From: Xenorhabdus anantnagensis
Lineage (GTDB): Bacteria > Pseudomonadota > Gammaproteobacteria > Enterobacterales > Enterobacteriaceae
Direction of reading: 5' to 3'
Assembly (NCBI RefSeq): GCF_028598555.1
Contig: NZ_JAQRFN010000017.1
Location: forward strand, 1-64,000
Length of the DNA: 64,000 nucleotides
Below, piece by piece: positions 25,583 to 35,600 of this stretch. The notes under the pieces are model-generated. The model searched no databases. It worked only from the letters and a program-made list of their open reading frames with translations, and had not been told where the DNA came from. A program made the translations under genes and the position numbers. Every line of letters starts with the position of its first letter. Within the stretch, counting starts at the first letter, position 1.

Positions 25583-25613
25583 GAATTCAGTGGCCGCCTA
25601 AACGGCCACGTTT
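25583..25613. repeat. Hairpin repeat between orphan CDI modules (copy 2)
   Basis: Second copy of the 31-bp GAATTCAGTGGCCG...CGGCCACGTTT hairpin seen at 23952-23982. It lies exactly at the upstream edge of the truncated toxin module 24900-25568 and downstream of the next immunity gene. Confidence 0.65.
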
Positions 25614-25655
25614 GATATGAAATGAGGACTATACAAATTTGTAAGCACCGTCTAA

Positions 25656-25916
25656 TTAGCCTATATGATATTTATGGCAAATATCATTGGCAGTTATATT
25701 ACCTTTGAGTAAGTTTTCGTATTCATCTTTTGTAATCTCAGCTTTGCATTCTTTCCCTTCTAAAGAACCAGATAAACAAGAAAACACATATTTTTCATTT
25801 TCTTCTTTAACAACCCTCCACCAACTAGGATCTGTTGAGAATTCGTTATCCTTTAAAGGTGTTGGTTCGGGGTATGAGAAAGGTTTCATTGTGTAATATT
25901 CATTCATATCTTTCAT
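25656..25916 (-). CDS. CDI immunity protein for the 25913-27037 toxin
   Basis: Encodes 86 residues and overlaps the toxin stop by 4 bp, the classic CdiA-CT/CdiI arrangement. It is related over its full length to 24036-24284. Its small alpha/beta composition with FSCLSGSLEGKECKAEITKD in the centre does not match a family I know. It should neutralise the toxin immediately upstream. Confidence 0.78.
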   Translation of the reverse strand: MKDMNEYYTMKPFSYPEPTPLKDNEFSTDPSWWRVVKEENEKYVFSCLSGSLEGKECKAEITKDEYENLLKGNITANDICHKYHIG

Positions 25917-27037
25917 TCTTTTTTACCTTTGTTAAATGATTTTATATCAATCAATTGGACATTAGGTTTATGAGAAAAATCCATTACTGCCTCTGATACC
26001 CCACCTGATGTTTTACCACCAGGCAACCAATATTGATTAGCTCCATTTTCATTACCAGATGGTATATTCAAATTCTTAAATTCACTCCTAGGTATATAAA
26101 AAACCCCTGTATCTGAATTGGATAAATATCCTTTAGTTAACCCTAATTTTTCTTCAACTATAGATAAGTTTCCTTTTGATTCAGCCATCAATTTATCAAA
26201 CTCAGATTTGGGCATTACAAATCCTTTATCGGGACCGATGGTTCCAAACCTTTTTACATCATTCATCGAAGTGAACCTAATTGCACCATCATCAAATTTA
26301 GATAAGTGCGCGTCAATTGCAGCTTTAGGCATATAAGTTGTGGGATCAGGACGATGCCCTTTTTCAATTGAAAGTATTTTATTAATCGTTACATCATTTA
26401 ACCCCGTGTTATTTGGTATAACACCACCAGACTGATGAGGGGATAAACCGCTATTATTTCCCTTATCAGAGAAAGATTTCGTAATCCGGTTATTCTTATC
26501 CACCAACACTGTCACCGTCTTCCCTGTCTTCGGTGATGTCAATACCGTGGTTACAGAGCCACCCAATCCAATTGCTGCATAGGTAATTTCCGAATATTCT
26601 GGTGGGACACCCAATGCTTCAAGTCCTTGTGCCCCCATCGTTTTGATAGGCTTGCCTGATTCCAGAATATTCGAGCCGGTATACAGGTTATCAATTCCTT
26701 GTGTCGCCATCACTGCACCCACTGCACAGCCAATACCTGTGCCACAAGACACTGTGCCACCAATAATCTCAACTGCCCCGCCGGCGGCCTGTATCAAGCC
26801 ACCTGCACGGGTTGATATCTGGTATTTACCATCCGCATACACAAGATTGTCTGCCAGTGCATCGGCGTTTCCATACTGGAACATCGGAAACGCATAATGA
26901 GCGACGGTGCCGTCCGGTTGTGGAACATCAATCGTCAGTGTTTCTTTCGCTAACTGGTCACGTAAGGCCGCATATTCAGGCGAATTACCTTTCTCTTCCA
27001 GCTGCTTATATTTAATCCATTCTTCCGTGCCTTCCAC
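25913..27037 (-). pseudogene. Orphan CdiA C-terminus: pre-toxin region plus intact-looking toxin domain
   Basis: Encodes 374 residues of open frame. It starts inside the pre-toxin region (EEWIKYKQLEEKG; GGAVEIIGGTVSCGTGIGCA). It then runs through PPEYSEITYAAIGLGGSVTT into a toxin with AIDAHLSKFDDGAIRFTSMN, GPDKGFVMPKSEFDKLMAES, NENGANQYWLPGGKTSGGVS and EAVMDFSHKP. I have seen this end domain on other polymorphic toxins but know no activity. One G lost near 27184 separates it from 27148-29030; restoring it gives QTAKNAVDHNRLTTR and a continuous CdiA end. There is no start or secretion signal, so it is a silent cassette unless fused to cdiA. Confidence 0.8.
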
Positions 27038-27147
27038 AAACTGGGCAGAACATTTAACTATTGCACAGGCCGCAGCATCCAGTACCTCCTTCGGTGCAAT
27101 GCCTTTTTCTGCCAGAGACTGGAGCTTCTCATTTTCCGGACGGGTTG

Positions 27148-29030
27148 TTAGTCGATTGTGGTCAACCGCGTTTTTCGCGGTCTGGGCCCATCCACACCAC
27201 CGGCTGTGGAATTGGTTACCAGCCCGGCAGCAATCCCGCCGGCCAATGTCGACAGGTTGCTGACCGTTTCTTTCTCATCCGGTGAGAGATCTTGCGGGTT
27301 TTTATCCCCGTACAATGCATTAATAATAGCAGACGCGGCCAGTTCACCACTGACCGCCCCCGTTGCACCCGCCATAGCAGAGCCACCTTTCATCTCAGCA
27401 ATCACGCCGCCCAAAATCGCATGGGCCATCAGATTGGTCGCTTTTTCTTCTGCCGTCAGTTGCTCATACGGCTTACCGCCGTAGGTCAACGCCTTGACCG
27501 CATTGGCCAGATAAGGCGCCGCGCCGCCAGCGAGGGCGGCTTTAATATCCCCGCCGGCCAGTCCTTGCAGGGCAGTCACGACAGCCGTCACGGCCTGACG
27601 CTGACCGCCGCCAACTTCCGCACCCTGTGCTTTGAGTGCCGCGTCGTAAGCGATTTTATGCGCCCGGTCGGCAATGGATCCCGCTGTGATTTCCCCGTTC
27701 TCCTGCCTCAGCTGCGCTTCGGCTTGCTGTTTCAGAGCCTGCTGAGTGTGCGGGTCTTTCAGGTCTGCCGTAGCTTTCTTCGTCGCCTTAATCGCTTCAT
27801 GCGTATTGTAGATATCCAGTACCTGCGTGCCGATTTGGGCAATGGCCTGCGCCTGTGCCAGCCGCCGCTGCTCTTTCTCCTTGTCGAAAATCGGACTCAG
27901 GCCATTGGCGGCGTTATCAGTATCCCGGCTCAGGTCTGAGACAGCCTGTTTTTGCTTATCCGCATCACGCACAATAATCGTGCCGTCACTGACCGCCGCA
28001 TGGGTCATTGACGATTTACTGTCACTCTTGTTGGAGCCGGCCAGCATATTCGAGACCATATTGGACACCAGCTGGCTGCCCACCGCGCCGCCGGTACTGA
28101 TACCCACACTCTGGTGCTCCGTTTTATATTCCGCCTTGTTCTGGATATCACTAAAACCCAGCGTGCCCGTCTCCAGCCGGTTTTTGTCTTTATCTGCTGT
28201 GCTGGCAATCACCGCGCCGTCAAGCTGGGTATGTTCGCCCACCTTGATATCAAAGCCGCCTTTACCGGCAAAAATGCCCGTTTGTTCGTTCACCGAATCA
28301 AATGTGCTGTGCAGCTTGTCACGGCTGGCATTGACACTGGCCGAACCACTCATTGAGCCGTAAGTAAAGCTGGCGCCGGCACTGATGTTTTCCTGTCTGG
28401 CGTCGTAATTGTCTTTATCCTGCTCGCTCTGCAAATGCAGATTGCGGCCGATATCGGCGGTGACTTTCTCCCCGCTGACCTGCGCCCCTTTGAGCGTGGT
28501 GTCCTGACCGGATGTCAGGCTGACCTGATTGCCCACATCAATCAGTGTTTCGCTATGGGTGACGCCGTCGCCGGTTTCATGCCCCTTGCCCTTATTGACA
28601 CTGGCGGAGAATTTAATGCCGTAACCGCCCTGCCCGGCGGTCAGTCCCACACCGACACTGCCGCCTTTGCTGCTGTTTTCACCGCGCGTCGTCTGGGTAT
28701 TTTCAGCGGATTGCAGGACGATATCCCGTTTCGCGTCCAGGGTCACATCCCGCCCGGCTTTCAGACTGCTGCCGGCAATCTGAATATTGCCGCTGTCTGC
28801 CTGAGCGTTGTCGCCTTTTGCGATAATACGGATATCCCGCCCGGCATTAAGCTGACTGCCCTGTGACTGTGTCTGTTCTGTGCGGGTTTCGGATTTCGCC
28901 GACTGGCTGCCATAGGAAAGCTGGATACCGATGGTGTCTGTCGGTTTTTCCGCGTTGCCGCCCGCCTGATTAATCGCATCGGCTTTGGCAGAATCCGCCT
29001 GACTAAGTTTTGTGTCTTTAGGTAAGACTC
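27148..29030 (-). pseudogene. Truncated second copy of CdiA FHA-2/pre-toxin region
   Basis: This stretch is near-identical to 30654-32520 of cdiA (fixed offset of 3504 bp across several checked landmarks). Shared segments include DVTLDAKRDIVLQSAENTQT, GGSVGVGLTAGQGGYGIKFS and ASALRQQAEAQLRQ-like helices. The match begins abruptly near 29020 (LSQADSAKADAINQAGG) next to unrelated DNA. It ends in a frameshift near 27184 before the toxin domain at 25913-27037. It has no N-terminus and cannot be secreted. It provides long homology for recombination with cdiA. Confidence 0.88.
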
Positions 29031-29044
29031 CGTGGTCTCACCGT

Positions 29045-29214
29045 AAACGTAACGTCGCTATAAGGTCGGCTATATCAGCCGATGTCATGCCGACAGCAAC
29101 ACCGGCATGACCCGCTATTACAGCCAGAATCCCAGTTTGCACTTAAAAGGGGGCAATCGGTGAATATCACCGTTGAACGGGGGGTAACTGATCATTCAAT
29201 TAGCTGACAAATAA
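29045..29214 (+). pseudogene. symE-like toxin remnant
   Basis: On the plus strand the frame reads RRYKVGYISRCHADSNTGMT, then RYYSQNPSLHLKGGN and a stop. A shifted frame then gives VNITVERGVTDHSIS. SymE proteins have the pattern YVSRY, IxLKGxWLEAAGF and VxVxVxxGCLVL. The WLEAAGF segment is missing, so the gene has an internal deletion. No start codon is left. SymE-like genes often sit beside Rhs and CDI toxin loci. Confidence 0.55.
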
Positions 29215-29220
29215 AAGAAC

Positions 29221-29251
29221 GATCCCAGCTTTTTAGGGTTGGGATCTTTTT
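29221..29251 (+). terminator. Rho-independent terminator, probably bidirectional
   Basis: GATCCCA (29221-29227) pairs with TGGGATC (29240-29246), followed by TTTTT on the plus strand. On the minus strand a T-rich tract (TTCTTTTATT) follows the stem. It lies between the symE remnant and the 3' end of cdiI, so it probably ends the cdiBCAI transcript. Confidence 0.75.
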
Positions 29252-29272
29252 ACGTTCTCACAGGATACAGTG

Positions 29273-29650
29273 CTAAGCATAACGTTCTGTAAGTGCTTTC
29301 ATATGTCTTTCCACCGTATCCTTACTGTCAGGAAAAGCCTTGATATAAGCATCAGACACATATTGCATCAGCATAACAAACTGATTTGGGGTGATTTCTG
29401 AACTTTCAAACTCTCCAACATAAAAAGTAACTAAATCAAAATCTTCTGGGTAATCTAGATCTTGATCTAATACATATTCTAATCCTTCATGTACTACACA
29501 CCCAATTCCCTTTGAGGCATCCAAGAGAAATTTTATGAAGCTCATTTTTTCTTCATTCAGCATAGTAAACATGAGGTAGTATAAATCTTCACCATCATTG
29601 TTGGCTAAATACTCTTTCGTCTCGTCTAACCACTTCGTTTTATCACTCAT
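29273..29650 (-). CDS. cdiI: CDI immunity protein CdiI (for the EndoU-type toxin)
   Basis: Encodes 125 residues, overlapping the cdiA stop by 4 bp, and is the last gene of the cdiBCAI operon. It is an acidic, mostly helical soluble protein (WLDETKEYLANNDGEDLYYL, EDFDLVTFYVGEFESSEITP). I did not recognise a specific family. Immunity function is inferred from the conserved gene order and overlap. It should bind the CdiA C-terminal RNase in the cytoplasm of siblings. Confidence 0.82.
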   Translation of the reverse strand: MSDKTKWLDETKEYLANNDGEDLYYLMFTMLNEEKMSFIKFLLDASKGIGCVVHEGLEYVLDQDLDYPEDFDLVTFYVGEFESSEITPNQFVMLMQYVSDAYIKAFPDSKDTVERHMKALTERYA

Positions 29651-32600
29651 GGAATATTCCTTGATGGCATAGTGATGAATGCATTACTAATTTCTCCACT
29701 TTTAGCATCTTTCGTTACCCTAAACCAATATCCATCAACTTTAGTTGAATACTCTCTTTTATCTGGATTGGATATAAAGTAATCCTTTGATTGTTTCGCT
29801 GCTTGAGTAGACATTTTAAGAACTTTATCGTCAGATAAGATCCTAGAATCATATGTTGTTTTCGATTGAGTTTTTTTGTATCCAGTAGGCTTCCCTGCTC
29901 TGTCTACTGAAGGTAATTGATAACTATATTCTATTAACCCCGGATATTTCTTATCGGTTATTTTATTCGTGACTTTCGCTCCTAATCTTTCAACAGATTC
30001 TAAAAATGCATCCTGTTTATGAGCACCAGATATACTTGTTTTCTTTTTATTCAATAGGCCAACCTGAGTATTATGTTTTGATACTTCGGCTGTGAAATTT
30101 TCTGGTATTACACGCTCAGACGTTTTACCAGTCTGATTTTGTGGTGCTTTCGTTCCACTATTGCCAGTATTAACTTGCTGCCCTTTGGCTGCGTTAGCAC
30201 CTTTATTATCCGTCACTGCGTTTGAAGATGATGGTTTAGTCCCTTTGCTATTCATGCCGCCAGTCACTGCGGCCATTGCCGCGCCAGCTAAAATTTCAGC
30301 CTGCTGTTTGTCAATGCCATAACGGCTAATCAACTGATGCGCAAATTCCGTACTGGAGACCACCCCTTCCGCTTCAATCTGCTGAGCCAGCAAGGAAGAC
30401 ATGTCATTTTTCATGCGTGACGGCACATCTTCACCCAATACACGATCAATCGCCTGGCGCACTAACAGGCCGTTAGCCGGAATGTCACCGTATTTTTCTT
30501 TACAGGCCGCTGGATTCGAGGCACAGACCGCAATCAGCTCCTGTTGCTGTCTAAGGCTCAGATCTTCCATTTCTTTTACAAGCTGTTTGCAGTCGCCACG
30601 CGCCTCGCACCCTTTTGCTCTCGCGGCAAAATCATCTATTTGGTCAGCGTGCAGGTAGTTTGATTCGACTGCATTCTTAGCCGTCTGCGCCCCGGACACA
30701 CCACCTGCGGTAGAGTTGGTTGCCAGTCCTGCCGCTATCCCGCCTGCCAGTGTAGACAAGTTACTGACTTTTTCCTTCTCATCTGGCGACAATTCACTCA
30801 GATTTTTGGCTGGGTAAAGCGCACTGGCTATCGCCGAAGCGGCCAGTTCGCCGCTTACCGCACCCGTTGCCCCGGCAGTGGCAGAGCCGCCTTTCATTTC
30901 GGCAATCACCCCACCCAAAATCGCATGGGCCACCAGATTGGTCGCTTTTTCTTCTGCCGTCAGTTGCTCATACGGCTTACCGCCGTAGGTCAACGCCTTG
31001 ACCGCATTGGCCAGATAAGGCGCCGCACCGCCAGCAAGGGCGGCTTTAATATCCCCGCCGGCCAGTCCTTGCAGGGCAGTCACGACAGCGGTCACCGCCT
31101 GACGCTGACCGCCGCCAACTTCCGCACCCTGTGCTTTGAGTGCCGCGTCGTAAGCGATTTTATGCGCCCGGTCGGCAATGGATCCCGCTGTGATTTCCTC
31201 GTTCTCCTGCCTCAGCTGCGCTTCGGCTTGCTGTTTCAGGGCCTGCTGCGTGTGCGGGTCTTTCAGTTTTTCCGTGGCGGTTTTTGTCGCTTTAATCGCT
31301 TCGTGCGTACTGTAAATATCCAGTACCTGCGTGCCGATTTGGGCAATGGCCTGCGCCTGTGCCAGCCGCCGCTGCTCTTTCTCCTTGTCAAAAATCGGAC
31401 TCAGGCCATTGGCGGCGTTATCAGTATCCCGGCTCAGGTCTGAGACAGCCTGTTTTTGCTTATCCGCATCACGCACCACTATCGTGCCGTCACTGACCGC
31501 CGCATGGGTCGTTGACGATTTGCTGTCACTCTTGTTGGTGCCGGCCAGCATATTCGAGACCATATTGGACCCCAGCTGGCTGCCCACCGCGCCGCCGGTA
31601 CTAATACCGACACTTTGGTGTTCGCTCTTGTATTCCGCCTTGTTCTCAATATCACTGAAACCCAGCGTGCCCGTCTCCAGTCGGTTTTTGTCTTTCTCTG
31701 CGTGACTTGCAATCACCGCGCCGTCAAGCTGGGTATGTTCGCCGACCTGGATATCAAAGCCGCCCTGGCCGGCAAAAATCCCGGTCTGCTCATTGACGGA
31801 TTCGAATTGACTGTGGATGTTGTCCCGGCTGGCATTGACACTGGCCGAACCGCTCATTGAGCCGTAAGTAAAGCTGGCGCCGGCGCTGATGTTTTCCTGT
31901 TTGGCGTCGTAATTATCCTTATCCTGCTCGCTCTGCAAATGCAGATTGCGGCCGATATCGGCGGTGACTTTCTCGCCACTGACCTGCGCCCCTTTGAGTG
32001 TGGTGTCCTGACCGGATGTCAGGCTGACCTGATTGCCCGCATCAATCAGTGTTTCGCTATGGGTGACGCCGTCTCCGGTTTCATGCCCCTTGCCCTTATT
32101 GACACTGGCGGAGAATTTGATGCCGTAACCGCCCTGACCGGCGGTCAGTCCCACACCGACACTGCCGCCTTTGCTGCTGTTTTCACCGCGCGTCGTCTGG
32201 GTATTTTCAGCGGATTGCAGGACGATATCCCGTTTCGCGTCCAGGGTCACATCCCGCCCGGCTTTCAGACTGCTGCCGGCAATCTGAATATTGCCGCTGT
32301 CTGCCTGAGCCTTGTCGCCTTTTGCGGTAATACGGATATCCCGCCCGGCATTAAGCTGACTGTCCTGTGACTGCGTCTGTTCCGTGCGGGTTTCCGATTT
32401 CGCCGACTGGCTGCCATAGGAAAGCTGGATACCGATAGTGTCTGTCGGTTTTTCCGCGTTGCCGCCCGCCTGATTTATCGCATCGGCTTTGGCGGCTTCC
32501 GCCTGACTGAGCTGCCAGGCCTGATAACCCTGCGCCCCGGACAGCACCGACTGGGTGCCTTTCAGTGCCTGTAACCGGCTGTCTTGGGTGTCTTTGGCTT

Positions 32601-35600
32601 CATTCGCCGTCTGCACTGCCGTGTTAACCGCACTGCCGACCGCACCGGACAACGCCAGGGTCAGGCCCGATTGTTTCTGCTCGGTTTTGCTCAGTTCAGT
32701 ATGGCTGTTTTTCGCGGCCGTGACCGCCACCTCTTTGGCTTCAATATCGATATCTTTACTGGCAATGATATCGCTGCCATGCACAATGACCTGTTCGCCG
32801 GCACGCAAGGTGACCTGGCCGTCACTGCTGCCCACGGTGCTGCCTTTTTGCAAAGTCGTATCGCTATCGTTGGACTGTTTGAGTGTCGAACTGCCGATAG
32901 TAAAGCCCACGCCCCCGGTGCCCATCAGGCCGGATTTTTTCTCTTCCTGCTGGGTGAACTGGTGATGGGTCTCTTCGGCTGTGGTGAGGGTCAGATTCTG
33001 GCCGGCCTGGAGTGCCACATCCTGAGTGCCCACCACATTGCTGCCCTGAACGGTGGTATCCTGGCCGGACTGGATGCTCACTGTATTGCCGCTCAGGGTG
33101 CTGCTGACTGCCTGGGTGCGGTCATATTGCTCCCGGGTGGTGGTAGTGGCCGAGGAAACCCAGCTGTTGCTGCCTTTCACCTTCCGGTATTCGTCATGGG
33201 TTTGCTGCTGTTCACCCGCCACGACGGACACATCCCGCCCGGCAGCCACTTGCAGTGTTTTACCCGCCGTGATACCGCTTGCCCGCAGATTCACATCGCG
33301 TCCGGCGCGCAGGCTGACCTGTCCGGCACTGTCAATGTCCGTACCGGTTTCCCCCGATGCGGTATGAGTCAAATAGTTATCCCGGTGCCATTCCAGGTGT
33401 TCACCCTGCGCGGTTTTGGCTGTCCCGAACTGAATATCCCGCCCCGCGTCTAACTGAATCTCACTGTGTTGACCCTGTGACATCAGTTGGGCGGCCGACG
33501 TATAAATATCCTTGCCTGCCCGCAGGTGCAGTTTGCCATCCGCCCCCTGCACATAAACTTGGGCAACGTTATCCACGTAAGTGGTACTGAACTGATTATT
33601 GCCAACCTGATTTTCACCGCCGCGCGTGGTACTGGCGATATCAATCGTATTCCCGGCCCCTATCGTCAGTGACTGACTGGCGCCCATCGCCCCGCCCCGC
33701 TGAACCATATCGGTCCGGGCCTGCAAATCAACCTGGTTGCCTTGCAGCAGTCCGCCCTGATGACGGATATTCTCCGCCAGGATATTGATATCCTGGCCGA
33801 TAATCCGGCCCTGGTTGAGCAGGTCGCCACGCAGTTGCACATTGACCTGGCTGCCACTGAGCAGAGCACCGGTGCCATCCAGTGAACCGGCCTGCGTGCG
33901 CACATACACCTGGGGAACCAACACAGTTTGCCGGCGACCGTCCGGTAAGGTGACCGTCGCATTGACCAGCCAGACCATGTCTTCGGTAAGATGGGCCATC
34001 TGTTCCGCATTCAGGGCAATCCCCGGGGCCAGATTAAAGGCATGCTGGGCCCGCACGCCGGCATTCATCAGCGCCTTAAATTGTTCCTCGTCATTCTGGT
34101 GTCCCGGCAGATAACGTTTGCCGGTCATGTTAATCACCTGCTCACGAATAAGGCGCTGTTCATAAAAACCATCCCCCAGACGTTTATGCATGTTATTGTG
34201 ATCCCAGCGCAGCTGCTGTTGCATATAGTCCGTCCCCAGCCATTTTTTCAGCTGGGTAAACTGCGGATCGGTTTCAACCAGCGGCAGGTTGTCAATCGCC
34301 GCCATAGCCGATGTGGGGGGAGTATTTTCAGGTGGCAGGTTCAGTTTAAATAAGCTGTTGTCCGGTAACTGATAATTCGGCACTTCCGTGCGGACGATAA
34401 GGGGTTTTTCGCCCACATGGGGGATCCTTTCCGCCACACCGGTGGGTTTCTCACCCACATTTGTGATTTTTTCATCCACCCCCATGGATTTCTCACCCAC
34501 ATTCGTGATTTTTTCATCCAGGCCGGTGTATTTTTCACCGACACCGGTCAGCTTCCCACCCACGGTGGATCGTTCACCCACCGTGACAGTTTTACCCCGT
34601 TCAGTCAGTTTTTCCCCCGCGATAACCGGCGTCTCTGCGGTGCCACCGGTGATGGCCGCTTTTTGCCCCGTCACTGCCGCGGGCGGGATGATCACTTCCA
34701 GCCGCTGCCCCGGCCGTAATGCGACTTCACGCGACAGGGTGGCCGTTTCCGTCAGGCCGGCATTAATTTTCCCGCCACGGACTGGCGTTATCTGTGTCAC
34801 GGTGCCCTGATAATCCGCCGGCCGCTGGCCATCCAGCGTGACCGTGCCCTGTGATGACCGGACTGTCCCGGGGGTCAGGGTGATAGTCTGGATTTGTGCC
34901 GGAGGTTCATAGTGTGATGATCCCCAGCCTTGCCGGTCACGCCCTTTTTTCTTGATACGCCAAAAATTCTCCACCTGCCCTTTATCGGTGATATAACGCT
35001 CACTCGGCATATCCAGGTTATTGATCTCCCCGCCCGTGACCGTCAGCAATCCCCCCGCCGCCACCTGGCTCTTATCGTTTGTCAGCGTCGTGGTATCAAT
35101 AATCAGGTTTTGTCCGGCCAGTATCTTCGCCGGATCGGTGGCTTTCACCCGGGTTTCTTCTGTCGTGCGGGTGTACCGGTAAATCTGGAAGTTATCCCGG
35201 CATCCCAGGTCATCCACACAGGCGTGATCCACTTCATCATTATCAATCGTGATACGGTGGTTTTTCGTATCATAACGTTGCCCCCAGACCTGATATTCCT
35301 CCATTGGCGTCTGCGAAATGCGCTCAAGTTGGGTCTCAAAATGGTCATTGACGTTATTGATGGTGTCGGCTGCCAGCCGCATCTCTCCCATCGCTTCCAT
35401 ATAAGCGCTGTGGTTATTGATAACGTTCCCTTTTCCGCTGGCCCGGTACTGGTCATCCAGCTTACCGCCAAAGGCAAAATCCCCGTCACTGTAAATCAGG
35501 CTGTGGCTTTGGTTATTTAACGTTCCCACGCCCAGATCGAGACGCTGACGAGCCGCAATCACCGCCGATTGACCTTTGGCCTTTGTCTCCGCATCCCCCC

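Noticed and set aside
32584-33453. Long plus-strand frames opposite cdiA
   Set aside because: Repeated, GC-rich coding sequence on the other strand produces many long antisense frames. None has a start signal or domain.
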